Positions 50,139 to 58,998 of a DNA stretch of 64,000 nt are shown in pieces; position 1 is the stretch's first letter; the number at the start of each line of letters is the position of its first letter. A program made the translations under genes and the position numbers. The notes under the pieces were generated by a model. That model saw nothing but the letters and a program-made list of their open reading frames with translations, did not search any database and was not told where the DNA came from. Origin of the DNA: JAODBQ01 sp047602055 (GTDB lineage: Bacteria > Actinomycetota > Acidimicrobiia > Acidimicrobiales > Ilumatobacteraceae). The stretch covers positions 62,001 to 126,000 of the forward strand of contig JASGIG010000001.1 in the NCBI GenBank assembly GCA_047602055.1, in the 5' to 3' direction.

Positions 50139-51092
50139 ATGCCTGCCGTCACGGCCGACACGCTCACCCTGACCAAGCTGCCCACCGTCTCGCCCGACAC
50201 CCGGGTCCGCGGGGTGCGCAGCGTCACCACCGCACCCTCCGGCTTCGAGGGCGAGGGCTTCCCGGTGCGCCGGGCCTTCGCCGGCATCCCGTCCGCCGAG
50301 CTCGACCCGTTCATCATGATGGACGAGATGGGCGAGGTCGACTACGCCCCGTACGAGCCGCGCGGCACCGACTGGCACCCGCACCGCGGCTTCGAGACCG
50401 TCACGTACATCATCGACGGGACGTTCCTGCACCAGGACTCGCACGGCGGCGGCGGGGTGATCTCCGACGGCGCCACCCAGTGGATGACCGCCGGTGGCGG
50501 GATCCTGCACATCGAGACGCCGCCCGAGTCGCTCGTCGTCGCCGGCGGGCTGTTCCACGGCCTGCAGCTGTGGGTCAACCTGCCGGCGAAGTCGAAGATG
50601 ATCTCGCCGGCGTACCAGAACCTGGAGGCCGACCTGGTGACGCTGGTCGCCTCGCCCGACGGCGGGGCGCTGCTGCGGATCATCGCCGGCGACGTCGCCG
50701 GCAACGTCGGGCCCGGCTCGACGCACACGCCGATCACGGTGGCGCATGCGACCGTCACGCCCGGTGCCCGGCTGGTGGTGCCGTGGCGGGCGGACTTCAA
50801 CGCCCTCGCCTACGTGCTGTCGGGGCGGGCGGGCGTCGGCTCCGACGGTCGACCGGTGGCCGCTGGTCAGGCGGTGGTGCTCGGCGACGGCGACGCGGTG
50901 CAGGTCGACAACCCCGGCTCGGAGCCGCTGGAGATCGTCCTGCTCGGCGGCCAGCCGCTGCGCGAGCCGGTCGCCCAGTACGGCCCGTTCGTGATGAACC
51001 ACCGCCACGAGCTGGTCCAGGCGATCGACGACTACAACGCCGGCAAGCTCGGCACCGTCCCCGTCGGCGGCCTCCGCCCGTATCGCGCTTGA
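50139..51092 (+). CDS. Pirin-family protein
   Basis: The 317-residue bicupin has the metal-binding residues of pirins in the N-terminal domain: DWHPHRGFETVTYIIDG, FLHQDSHGGGGVI and GGGILHIETPP. Family members bind iron and some act as quercetinases or transcription cofactors. Start ATG 50139 with a GAGGAG ribosome site nine bases upstream. Candidate operator lies in its promoter. Probably a stand-alone gene. Confidence 0.93.
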   Translation: MPAVTADTLTLTKLPTVSPDTRVRGVRSVTTAPSGFEGEGFPVRRAFAGIPSAELDPFIMMDEMGEVDYAPYEPRGTDWHPHRGFETVTYIIDGTFLHQDSHGGGGVISDGATQWMTAGGGILHIETPPESLVVAGGLFHGLQLWVNLPAKSKMISPAYQNLEADLVTLVASPDGGALLRIIAGDVAGNVGPGSTHTPITVAHATVTPGARLVVPWRADFNALAYVLSGRAGVGSDGRPVAAGQAVVLGDGDAVQVDNPGSEPLEIVLLGGQPLREPVAQYGPFVMNHRHELVQAIDDYNAGKLGTVPVGGLRPYRA

Positions 51093-51160
51093 CGATCGGC
51101 CTGTCGGCCGACCTGTCCGGCTGGCTCCCTCGCGGTCGCGCAGCCGGGTGCGACCACTGC
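51088..51160 (+). repeat. Stop-codon-abutting repeat (family T), copy 2
   Basis: The pirin stop TGA runs into CGATCGGCCTGTCGGCCGAC, a hairpin, then CTGTCCGGCTGGCTCCCTCG and CGGTCGCGCAGCCGGGT. The same order and the same stop-codon fusion occur at the histidine kinase end, 26.08 kb. Confidence 0.65.
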
Positions 51161-51206
51161 CGTCCCTCCCACGGGCCAAAGCGGCGGTGACGCTCCCTGG
51201 AGCCCA

Positions 51207-51321
51207 CGATTCGAGATGTGCGCACCGGCACCGCGCGTCTCGCATCGCGACGGCAGGTCCGGCCCGGTGCCGAGCCCGGCGATTCGAGATGTGCGCAGCT
51301 GTTGCGCACATCTCGAATCGC
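51207..51321. repeat. Two GATTCGAG palindromes, one perfect with 19-bp arms
   Basis: A degenerate copy starts GATTCGAGATGTGCGCACCG at 51208. The second is fully symmetric: GCGATTCGAGATGTGCGCA (51279-51297) and TGCGCACATCTCGAATCGC (51303-51321) with a 5-base loop. Copies at 36.06 and 36.12 kb share the left arm. No gene lies in 51093-51370. Confidence 0.75.
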
Positions 51322-51370
51322 ACCGGGCGCGCGATCGCACCCCGGCCGGGCCTGATCCCTTCGACGGCCC

Positions 51371-52034
51371 TCAGGACGTCCAGGCGGGGTTGCGGCCGGT
51401 CCAGGCGACGAGGCGCTCGATCGCTGGGGCGTCGTCGGCGGCGGGCTGGACCTCGCCGAACGGCATCTGATCGCGGCCCTCGGCAGGCAGGCCAATCTGC
51501 ATCGACGCCAGTGCCAGCTCGACCGCGGCGTCGTCGAACGCCGGCTGCTGGCCGGTGGCGACGGCGACATCCCACGTGTGCACGCTCATCTCGGACAGGT
51601 AGATCGCCAGCAGCACCCGGGCCGGCAGCGTCGCCCACGGGAGGGTGACGAACCGGTCGAGCCGAGCGTCGTCCGCCCACGCCTCGTCGAACGCCTCGAC
51701 GGTCGCCGTCGAGCGCGTCGACGACGGCGGCCGGCGCGACGCCCGGGTACTCCTCGAGGTCCTCGATCACGTCGCTCCCGCCGGCCTGCACGAGGCGATC
51801 GATGGCACCGGCGAGGTGGCGGACGAGGGCGTCGACGTCGTACTCGCTGCACGGCGTCGGGTCACCGAGCTGGTCGGGCGTGACGGCCCACGCCGTGACT
51901 GCGGCGAGCCTGAGGGCGGTGCGCAGCTGTGGCCGAACGTCGGGCAGCGCTGCCGCTGCGGCGGCAGCCTGCACCTCGCCCTCGGCGGTCATGCGGGTGT
52001 TGGTGTGGTCGGCGGTGATGGTCTCGGTGGTCAT
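51371..52034 (-). CDS. TIGR03086-family (mycothiol-dependent maleylpyruvate isomerase-like) protein (frameshifted)
   Basis: Start 52034 gives a DinB-like N-terminal domain (PQLRTALRLAAVTAWAV, then LGDPTPCSEYDVDALVRHL). At about 51712 the frame shifts; the rest (VEAFDEAWADDARLDRFVTL, PWATLPARVLLAIYLSEM, SVHTWDVAVATGQQ and MPFGEVQPAADDAP) completes the TIGR03086 pattern with HTWD near the metal site. One extra base explains the break. Members of the wider family use mycothiol, fitting the mycothione reductase gene at 28.3 kb. Confidence 0.75.
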
Positions 52035-52155
52035 GGCGACGACGGTACGGAGATGAACAGGCCATCTTCTGTCCGGTTCTGATCACGCGCTGCGATTCTG
52101 CCGCGGCACCCGTGGCAGGCTCGGCGGGCAGCAACGACGAGGGGGGTTTGGACGC

Positions 52156-52980
52156 ATGGATCGGTTCGAGGGCGCCGGGGCGATGATCACGGGCGGAGCC
52201 AGTGGCATCGGCCTCGCGGTGGCCAAGCAGCTCGGGGCGCGGGGCGCCAAGCTGGTGCTCGCCGACATCGAGCAGGGCGCGCTCGACACCGCCGTCGCCG
52301 CGTTCACCGAGGCCGGCGTCGAGGCCCATGGCATCGTCTGCGACGTCAGCAAGCGTGAGCGCGTCGAGGCACTCGCCGACGAGTGCTTCGGCCGGCTCGG
52401 CAAGGTCCACCTGATCTTCAACAACGCCGGCGTCGCCGTCAGCGGCCCGGTCGTCGAGATGACCCACGACGACTGGCGATGGATCGTCGACGTCGACCTG
52501 TGGGGCCCGATCCACGGCGTCGAGTCGTTCCTGCCGCGCATGGTCGAGCAGGGCGAGGGCGGCCACGTGCTGTTCACCGCCTCGTTCGCCGGGCTCGTCC
52601 CCAACGTCGGCCTCGGGCCGTACTGCGTCGCCAAGTACGGCGTCGTCGCCCTCGCCGAGGTCCTCTACCGGGAGCTGCGCCCGCACGAGATCGGCGTGTC
52701 GGTGCTGTGCCCGATGCGCGTCGGCACGAACATCGGCCACTCCGAGCGCAACCGCGCCGGCGAGTACGGCGGCGCCGACGCCGGCGCGCTCGTCGCCGAC
52801 CAGGACGAAGCCAACGAGGATCTCGCCGGGCGGGTCCTCGACGTCGACGACGTCGCCGCGCTGACCGTCGACGCGGTCGTCAACAACCGCCTCTACGTCC
52901 TGCCCCATGAGGAGAGCCGCCAGGCGATCCGCCGCCGCTTCGAGCGAATCGACCGCACCTTCGAGCAGCAACCCGGCTGA
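52156..52980 (+). CDS. Short-chain dehydrogenase/reductase
   Basis: The 274-residue SDR has TGGASGIGLAV at 13-23, NNAGVAVSG near 93, catalytic Ser in FTASFAGLVPN and Y-x3-K in YCVAKYGVVALAE. VLCPMRVGTNIG follows. It oxidises or reduces an alcohol/ketone of unknown identity with NAD(P). ATG 52156; the gap after the divergent 52034 start holds the promoters. Confidence 0.9.
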   Translation: MDRFEGAGAMITGGASGIGLAVAKQLGARGAKLVLADIEQGALDTAVAAFTEAGVEAHGIVCDVSKRERVEALADECFGRLGKVHLIFNNAGVAVSGPVVEMTHDDWRWIVDVDLWGPIHGVESFLPRMVEQGEGGHVLFTASFAGLVPNVGLGPYCVAKYGVVALAEVLYRELRPHEIGVSVLCPMRVGTNIGHSERNRAGEYGGADAGALVADQDEANEDLAGRVLDVDDVAALTVDAVVNNRLYVLPHEESRQAIRRRFERIDRTFEQQPG

Positions 52981-53058
52981 CCGCCGACGGCAGCCGCGGC
53001 GAGCTATCGGTCGATCGTCAGCTGACCTGCCGGCATCGTCTGGGCATGCGGCGTCTTG

Positions 53059-53418
53059 TCACCGACCGCCCTGCCAATCCGCGGTCAGCTGCTCGTATGC
53101 AACCACCACTTCGGCTGGCGACGCGCTCACCAGCCGGGCATCGGTCAGGACGGCGAGCACCTGCTCGCTGAGCCCGATCAGCAGTTTGTGCGGTCGAGTC
53201 GCGACGAACGTCACCTCGTCGAGGTCGTCTCGCGGCCGACCCAGCTCGCCCTCGGACCAGCGCAGGTGAACGAGCCTGTGCGCATCGGTCGACGCCCGCA
53301 TCGCTGTGGCTGCGGTCGCCACCCGCGGACCGTGGCCCATGCCGCCGTCCTGGGTGATCCACAGCGCGCCGTCCGGCCCGATCGTCGCCCCGTTCGGGCG
53401 GACGACGAGGACTCGCAT
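53059..53418 (-). CDS. Hypothetical protein
   Basis: I do not recognise this 119-residue protein. MRVLVVRPNGATIGPDGALW is followed by VATAATAMRASTDAHRLVHL and ELGRPRDDLDEVTFVATRPH. The balanced composition suggests a real gene, whereas the opposite strand is Arg-rich in this stretch. It lies convergent to the SDR and divergent from the flavin reductase gene. Confidence 0.5.
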   Translation of the reverse strand: MRVLVVRPNGATIGPDGALWITQDGGMGHGPRVATAATAMRASTDAHRLVHLRWSEGELGRPRDDLDEVTFVATRPHKLLIGLSEQVLAVLTDARLVSASPAEVVVAYEQLTADWQGGR

Positions 53419-53557
53419 GGACGTCGGCGCGGCGCCGGCGATCGCCGCTCGGCCGACGGCGGCGCGCTGCTCCAGGCCGAGCGACACCTCTCGCGTCCGG
53501 CGCCGCCAGCCGTCACCCCCACGCTTGCGCTGCCCATCCTGGCCTACCCTCGTCGGC

Positions 53558-54052
53558 ATGGACGACGAGCTGCTCAACCGGGTGACGTGGAAGATCCCGA
53601 ACGCGCTCGCCCTCGTCGGCTCGCGCGCCGGCGACGAGCGCAACGCGATGACGACGAGCTGGATCACCCAGCTGTCGATGGAGCCGGTGCTCGTCGGCGT
53701 CAGCGTCGACAACGGCGCCGTCACCCATCGGCTGATCGCCGACGGCGGCTCGTTCACCGTCAACCTCTGGGACGCCGAGAACACCCGGCCGTTCGTCAAG
53801 TTCTCCAAGCCGGTGCAGGGCGGTGACGGCTCGCAGCTCAACGGCCTCACGATCACGTCGGCGGCCACCGGTGCGCCGGTGTTCGTCGACGCCGTCGCCT
53901 GGATGGACTGCGCCGTGCGCCAGTCGATCGACCTCGGCACCCACACCCTGTTCGTCGGCGAGGTCGTCGCCGCAGCGATCAACCGGGACGAGGCGCGCGT
54001 CGCCTCGATGAGCGACACCCGCATGAAGTACGGCGGCGTGAAGAGGCATTGA
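53558..54052 (+). CDS. Flavin reductase-like FMN-binding protein
   Basis: The 164-residue protein has the flavin reductase split barrel: RAGDERNAMTTSWITQLSME and PVLVGVSVDNGAVTHRLIAD and FTVNLWDAENTRPFVKFSKP. DCAVRQSIDLGTHTLFVGEV is the second half. It probably supplies reduced flavin to a monooxygenase, but no partner is adjacent. ATG 53558. Confidence 0.85.
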   Translation: MDDELLNRVTWKIPNALALVGSRAGDERNAMTTSWITQLSMEPVLVGVSVDNGAVTHRLIADGGSFTVNLWDAENTRPFVKFSKPVQGGDGSQLNGLTITSAATGAPVFVDAVAWMDCAVRQSIDLGTHTLFVGEVVAAAINRDEARVASMSDTRMKYGGVKRH

Positions 54053-54081
54053 GGGAGCTCGCATTGGAACCGTCGATGTTC

Positions 54082-54262
54082 GTACTCCGGTCGCAGCCAA
54101 GCTGCCAACGTTCGTGCTCCGGTCGCGGCCGAGCCGCTCCCTGCACCCACCGTGCTCACCGCATCCCTTGCGCTGCGGCACTCGCCGTGGCTGGATCGGT
54201 GGCGCGCGCCGACCTGCCGTGCTCGTCGCCTCCGCTGCGCTTCGGCACTCGCCGCGTGTTGG
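54082..54262 (-). repeat. Family K repeats, compound reverse copies upstream of the PanE-like gene
   Basis: ACGTTCGTGCTCCGGTCGCG occurs at about 54101, with an earlier partial unit (GTTCGTACTCCGGTCGCAGC) and two later CGCTTCGGCACTCGCCG-like units (about 54167 and 54240), so at least two copies are nested or rearranged. They fill the 223-base gap between flavin reductase and panE-like genes. Confidence 0.65.
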
Positions 54263-54275
54263 ATCGGTGCGGCGC

Positions 54276-55256
54276 GTGAAGATCGTCGTGTTCGGGGCAG
54301 GTGCCGTCGGCAGCGTCATCGGCGGCCGCCTCCATCAACACCGGGATCGCCACGGGCACGACGTCGTGCTCGTCGCCCGCGGCCCGCACGCCACGGCGAT
54401 CAACGCCGACGGGCTGACGATCCACGACCCGAGCGGCACGACCGTCGTCGACGTCCCGGCGGTCGAGCGCGTCGCCGAGGTGCCGCTCACGGACGGCGAC
54501 GTCGTCGTCCTGTCGATGAAGACCCAGGGCACCCAGGGCGCGCTGGACGACCTCGTCGCCCACGCCCCCGCGGGCATCACCGTCGCCTGCGCGCAGAACG
54601 GGATCGAGAACGAGCGGCTGGCGCTGCGCCACTTCGCCGACGTCCAGGGGATCTGCGTGATGCTCCCGGCGATCTTCCTCGACCCGGGCGTCGTCGACAC
54701 CCACGGCCAGCCGCACAACGCGATTCTCGACGTCGGCAGCTACCCGGCCGGCACGTCGGCGTCGAGCGAGGCGCTGGCCGCGGCGTTCGACGCTGCCGGG
54801 TTCGCCAGCATGCCGCGTGGCGACGTGATGCGCTGGAAGCACACCAAGCTGCTCGCCAACCTGCGCAACGTGCTCGACGCGCGGATCGCCGAGCAGGACG
54901 ATCCGCGCCTGCGCGACATCGCCCGCGCGGCGCGGGCCGAGGGCATCGCCGTGCTCGAGGCCGCGGGTCTCCCGCGGACGACCGACGAGGAGGAGCGCGA
55001 GCGGCGCACGGCGATGAAGGCCACGCGCATCCCCGGCCGGCGCGACCACGGCAGCTCGACGTACCAGAGCTTCGCCCGCGGCGACACGTCGACCGAGGTC
55101 GACTGGCTGAACGGCGAGGTCGTCCTCCTCGGCCGGCTGCACGGCGTGCCGACGCCGGTCAACGAGCGCCTGCAGCGCCTGGCCCAGGAGTGCGCGGCAC
55201 GAGGCGCGGCCCCACGGTCCGTGCCGATCGCCGACCTCCTGCAGTCGGGTGCATGA
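54276..55256 (+). CDS. 2-dehydropantoate 2-reductase-like (PanE/ApbA family) protein
   Basis: The 326-residue NADPH enzyme begins KIVVFGAGAVGSVIGGRL (nucleotide-binding GAGAVGS) and has VVLSMKTQG, CAQNGIENE and the catalytic-type Lys in MRWKHTKLLANLRNVLDA. PanE makes pantoate for CoA synthesis; the family also includes paralogues with unknown substrates. I start at GTG 54276; the long upstream ORF is repeat sequence. Overlaps the next gene by four bases. Confidence 0.82.
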   Translation: MKIVVFGAGAVGSVIGGRLHQHRDRHGHDVVLVARGPHATAINADGLTIHDPSGTTVVDVPAVERVAEVPLTDGDVVVLSMKTQGTQGALDDLVAHAPAGITVACAQNGIENERLALRHFADVQGICVMLPAIFLDPGVVDTHGQPHNAILDVGSYPAGTSASSEALAAAFDAAGFASMPRGDVMRWKHTKLLANLRNVLDARIAEQDDPRLRDIARAARAEGIAVLEAAGLPRTTDEEERERRTAMKATRIPGRRDHGSSTYQSFARGDTSTEVDWLNGEVVLLGRLHGVPTPVNERLQRLAQECAARGAAPRSVPIADLLQSGA

Positions 55257-55540
55257 CGAACGTCGCCGATGTCGTCGACAGCACCGAGCGCCACCGCCTG
55301 GAGCTGAAGGTCGACGGCCACCTCGCCCATCTCGACGACACCGACCAGGACGGCGTGCTCACGCTCGTGCACACGATCGTCCCCGAGGCCCTCGGCGGCC
55401 GCGGCCTCGGCGGCGTGCTCGTCCAAGCGGCGCTGGCGAAGGCGCTGGCCGGCAACCGCCGACTGGTCCCGCAGTGCCCGTTCGCCAAGACGTGGCTGGA
55501 CAAGCACCCCGACGCCGCCGAGGAGATCGAGCTCGGGTAG
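55253..55540 (+). CDS. Small GNAT-like N-acetyltransferase (YjdJ type)
   Basis: The 95-residue protein has LVHTIVPEALGGRGLGGVLV, the acetyl-CoA P loop of the short GNAT family, and CPFAKTWLDKHPD at the end, typical of the YjdJ-type group. Such proteins lack the N-terminal half of a usual acetyltransferase. ATG 55253 overlaps the panE-like stop (ATGA), so the two are co-translated. Function unknown. Confidence 0.82.
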   Translation: MTNVADVVDSTERHRLELKVDGHLAHLDDTDQDGVLTLVHTIVPEALGGRGLGGVLVQAALAKALAGNRRLVPQCPFAKTWLDKHPDAAEEIELG

Positions 55541-55673
55541 GTCTTCGACCTCCATCGTTCGTGCGGGCGTGAGCAGACGGCGGAAACACCGTGTCCCTGT
55601 CGAATCCGGCGCGGCTCGTTCGACTGTAGGAGCGACCGTCACGACCTCGGCGGCGCTGCAAGAGGATGAGCCC

Positions 55674-55870
55674 ATGCCCAAGTACCTGCTGTTGATCCAC
55701 GAGGACGAGTCGGCCTTCGCCGCCGGTGGCCAGGCCAGCTTCGACGAGGTGATGGCCGCGCACATGGCGTTCACCGCCGAGGTCGACGAGCTCGGCGGCA
55801 CCATCGCCGGCGGCGAGGCGCTGCAGCGCTACTCCAACGCCCATGCGGCGCGCGCCGAGCTGCGGGCGCG
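55674..55870 (+). pseudogene. YCII-related protein, C-terminally truncated
   Basis: MPKYLLLIHEDESAFAAGG and MAAHMAFTAEVDELGGTIAG GEALQ match the first half of YCII proteins, ending at about 55821. The expected second half (with the GPFVETKE-type segment) is absent; the frame instead runs on in low-complexity Arg/Pro. The next recognisable sequence is the convergent TOPRIM fragment. The two truncated ends face each other, so a deletion or assembly join lies between 55825 and 55920. Confidence 0.6.
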
Positions 55871-56205
55871 CAGCGGTCGGCCGGACGCGGCGCCGAGGCC
55901 TGGCGGTCAGCGCCCGGCGTGGCCCGGACCAGCTCGTCCTCCAGGTCGGCACGGCACACGAAGCGCTGCGACGCGGCGAGGTCGGCACGCAGGGACGCCG
56001 GCGCCTCCCGATCGTCGCACACACCGCACACCTGGACACCGTCGCCGATCTCGGCGAGGAAGCGACGGATCGACGCCGCCCCGCCCATCGGCACGATCGA
56101 CACGCCGGCGCCAGCCAGGTCGATGTCGAGGCGGCGGGCCAGCGCGACCAGCGCGGCCCGGTCGCTGTCCCCCTCGACGAGGACGACCGAGCGCGCCGAG
56201 TTCAT
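55771..56205 (-). pseudogene. TOPRIM-domain protein (OLD-nuclease-like), C-terminally truncated
   Basis: From ATG 56205 the protein reads SARSVVLVEGDSDRAALVAL, the TOPRIM Glu motif, then VQVCGVCDDREAP (acidic DxD-like) and RFVCRADLEDELVRA. Homology stops at about 55919; the remaining residues are Arg/Ala/Pro shadow of the YCII gene. The C-terminal half is missing. Full-length relatives are about 200 residues of unknown role, related to topoisomerase/OLD nucleases. Confidence 0.6.
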
Positions 56206-56221
56206 GTCACCACGTCTTCAA

Positions 56222-56338
56222 GCCGAGGCCAGCGCCGAAGCGCAACGGAGGCAGCGAGCACGGCAGGCGCAGGTGACAGCTCGGCTGCGACCGGAGCACG
56301 AACGTTGACAGCCCGGCTGCGACCGGAGCACGAGCATC
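56222..56338. repeat. Family K repeat with duplicated tail
   Basis: AGCGCCGAAGCGCAACGGAG, GCAGCGAGCACGGCAGGCGC, then GCTGCGACCGGAGCACGA twice (about 56286 and 56319). It separates the TOPRIM fragment start from the phosphotriesterase-like gene stop. Confidence 0.65.
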
Positions 56339-56344
56339 AACGGT

Positions 56345-57322
56345 TCAGTACGCGCCCCGGTTCTCCAGGAAGCGCCGCGGCGTGTCGACCAGCATCGTGT
56401 CGATCTGTGCGTCGGTGACGCCGGCCTCGCGCAGCGCCGGCAGCACGTCGTGGCTGATGTGCAGGTAGTGCCAGTGCGGCATCGTCGACGGTGGGATCTC
56501 GCCGGGGATCCAGTCGAGGTAGCACGAGGCGTCGTGGCTGAGCACCATCCGGTCCGCGTACCCACGCCGGCACAGCTCGGCGATCACCTCCACCCGGCGG
56601 GCGGTCGGCAGGTAGCCGTCGATGCCGAAGCGGTCCATGCCGAGGATCGAGCCGTTGGCGATCAGCTGCTCCAGGTAGTCGAAGTCGTCGGTGTCACCGC
56701 TGTGGCCGATGACGACGCGGGTCAGGTCGACGCCCTCGGAGCGGAAGATCTCCTGCTGCTCCAAGCCACGCTGGGAGCCGGCGTCGGTGTGCGTCGTGAT
56801 CGGCGCGCCGGTCGCCCGGTGGGCGTGCGCGCACGCCCGCAGCACCCGCTCGACGCCGGGCGTGACGCCGGGCCGGTCGGTGGCGCACTTGATGACGGCG
56901 GCCTTGATCCCCGTCCCGGCGATGCCCTCGGTGATGTCCTTGACGAACAGGTCGACCATCGGGTCGCTGCCGTTCGGCCCGGTGCCGGGACCGCGGCCAC
57001 CCCAGTAGTGCCCGACCTCGTTGAACGTGTACAGGCCGGTGGCGACGATGATCTTCAGGTCGATGCGCCTCGCGAGGTCGGCGATGCGCGGGATGTAGCG
57101 GCCGAGGCCGAGTGCCGTCGGGTCGAGGATCGTGTCGATCCCGCTCTCCTTCAGCTCGGTCAGGCGGCGGGCGGCGTCGGCGAGCCGACTCTCATCGTCA
57201 CCCCACTCCTCCGGCTTGTTGTCCTTCATCTCCGGCGAGATGATGAACACGTGCTCGTGCATCAGCACGCGCCCGAGGTCGGTGCTGTCGATCGGTCCGG
57301 TTGCGGTCTCGATGGTCCCCAT
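56345..57322 (-). CDS. Phosphotriesterase-family metal-dependent hydrolase
   Basis: The 325-residue TIM-barrel amidohydrolase has the binuclear metal site: H22 and H24 (LMHEHVF), the bridging Lys at about 145 (AAVIKCATD), H178 (THTDAG), H207 (GHSGD) and Asp in VLSHDAS. Family members cleave phosphotriesters or lactones; lactonase activity is common. GTG-free start ATG 57322. It is transcribed divergently from the acyl-CoA synthetase. Confidence 0.9.
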   Translation of the reverse strand: MGTIETATGPIDSTDLGRVLMHEHVFIISPEMKDNKPEEWGDDESRLADAARRLTELKESGIDTILDPTALGLGRYIPRIADLARRIDLKIIVATGLYTFNEVGHYWGGRGPGTGPNGSDPMVDLFVKDITEGIAGTGIKAAVIKCATDRPGVTPGVERVLRACAHAHRATGAPITTHTDAGSQRGLEQQEIFRSEGVDLTRVVIGHSGDTDDFDYLEQLIANGSILGMDRFGIDGYLPTARRVEVIAELCRRGYADRMVLSHDASCYLDWIPGEIPPSTMPHWHYLHISHDVLPALREAGVTDAQIDTMLVDTPRRFLENRGAY

Positions 57323-57370
57323 GCGATCCGACGGTACCGAACCGCATCGCGAGCTGGCAGATTGGACGGC

Positions 57371-58897
57371 ATGGCTGAGCTGCTCCCCTGGTCCGACCAC
57401 CTGCCAGCCGACGTCGACGCAACAGCACTCGATCTCGTCGCCGGGCGTTCGCTCGTCGACGCGTGGGTCGAGCGCTGGGCCGTTGCCCCCGACGCGACCG
57501 CGCTCGTCGACGCCACGTCGAACGGGGACGGCCGCACGATCACCAACGCCGAGCTGGACGAGCGCTCGGCGCTCGCCGCCCGCCGCCTGCGTGCCGCCGG
57601 CATCGCCCACGGCGACCGCGTGCTGATCGCCGGCACGTCGAGCGTCGACTACGTCGTCGCCTACCTGGCCATCTTGCGCGCCGGCGCGACGGCGCTCGCG
57701 GTGAACAGCTCGTACACCGAGCGCGAGGTGCGGGCGATCGCCGCCGACGCCAGGCCGCAAGCGGCGATCAGCGACCAGGCGATGATCCGCGACGCGGCCG
57801 CCGGCGTCGCGTCCACCGCGTTCACCGCCGACCCGTCACTCGCCGGCCTTCCCGGCCCGGACGACACCGCGACGATCGACACCGCCGGCCCCGGCGACGG
57901 CGCCCTGCTCGTCTACACGTCCGGCACCACCGGCACCCCGAAGGGCGTCCCGCTGAGCCACGCCAACCTGCTCGCGTCCGCCGAGGCCGTGCGCCTGGCG
58001 TGGCGCTGGCAGCCCGACGACCGCCTCGTCCTGGCGCTGCCGCTGTACCACCTGCACGGGCTCGGCGTCGGCCTGCACGGCACGCTCGTCACCGGGGCCA
58101 GCGCGCTGCTGCAGGACCGCTTCGACCCCGACGCGGTGATCGACGCCGTCGCCGGCGGGGCGACGATGTTCTTCGGCGTGCCGACGATGTGGACCCGCCT
58201 GGCCGGCAACCCGCGCATCGAGCAGCTGGCGACGATGCGCCTCGGCGTGTCCGGCTCGGCGCCGCTGCCGGCGGACCTGCACCGCCGCATCGCCGAGCTC
58301 GTCGGCCGCCCGCCGCTGGAGCGCTACGGCATGTCGGAGACGGCGATGCTGACCTCGAACCCGTACGACGGCGAGCGCCGGGCCGGATCCGTCGGCTTCC
58401 CGCTCCCCGGTGTCGACGTCCGCCTGGCGACGGGCGGCGACGGCCCGGGCGAGATCGAGGTGCGCGGCCCGAACGTGTTCACCGGCTACCTGGATCGCCC
58501 GGAGGCGACGGCCGAGGCCTTCGACGGTGGGTGGTTCCGCACCGGCGACCTCGGTGAGGTCGACGCCGACGGCTACCTGCACATCGTCGGGCGCAGCAAG
58601 GAGCTGATCATCAGCGGCGGCTTCAACGTCTTCCCCCGAGAGGTCGAAGACGTGCTGCGCGCCTGCCCCGGCGTCGTCGACGCCTGCGTCGTCGGCGTCC
58701 CCGACGCGGAGTGGGGTGAGCGGGTGACGGCGTTCGTCGTCGGCGAACCGGACGACACCACACTCGTCGCGTGGGCCGCCGAGCGGCTCGTCGCCTACAA
58801 GCGCCCACGCCGCTGGGAACGCATCGACGACGTGCCGCGCAACTCGATGGGCAAGGTGCAGCGCGACGTGTTGGTTCGCCGTGCCACGGGAACCTGA
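57371..58897 (+). CDS. Acyl-CoA synthetase (AMP-forming; malonyl-/fatty-acyl-CoA ligase-like)
   Basis: The 508-residue ligase has the AMP-binding motif LLVYTSGTTGTPKGVPLSHA near 180-199, PLYHLHGLGVGLHGTL, SGSAPLPADLH, YGMSETAM, WFRTGDLGEVDADGYLHIVG and the C-terminal Lys in RNSMGKVQRD. The HLHGLGVGLHG segment resembles malonyl-CoA synthetases, so dicarboxylic acids are possible substrates. ATG 57371 sits a short distance from the divergent hydrolase start. Confidence 0.9.
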   Translation: MAELLPWSDHLPADVDATALDLVAGRSLVDAWVERWAVAPDATALVDATSNGDGRTITNAELDERSALAARRLRAAGIAHGDRVLIAGTSSVDYVVAYLAILRAGATALAVNSSYTEREVRAIAADARPQAAISDQAMIRDAAAGVASTAFTADPSLAGLPGPDDTATIDTAGPGDGALLVYTSGTTGTPKGVPLSHANLLASAEAVRLAWRWQPDDRLVLALPLYHLHGLGVGLHGTLVTGASALLQDRFDPDAVIDAVAGGATMFFGVPTMWTRLAGNPRIEQLATMRLGVSGSAPLPADLHRRIAELVGRPPLERYGMSETAMLTSNPYDGERRAGSVGFPLPGVDVRLATGGDGPGEIEVRGPNVFTGYLDRPEATAEAFDGGWFRTGDLGEVDADGYLHIVGRSKELIISGGFNVFPREVEDVLRACPGVVDACVVGVPDAEWGERVTAFVVGEPDDTTLVAWAAERLVAYKRPRRWERIDDVPRNSMGKVQRDVLVRRATGT

Positions 58898-58998
58898 CCG
58901 GCGTTGACATCGGGTCTCGGCCGTGCTCCTACGATGTCTCCGGCGCCGATCAGGGCCGACGATCAGGGGCCGACGATCAGGAGAGGAGTGACGAACCG

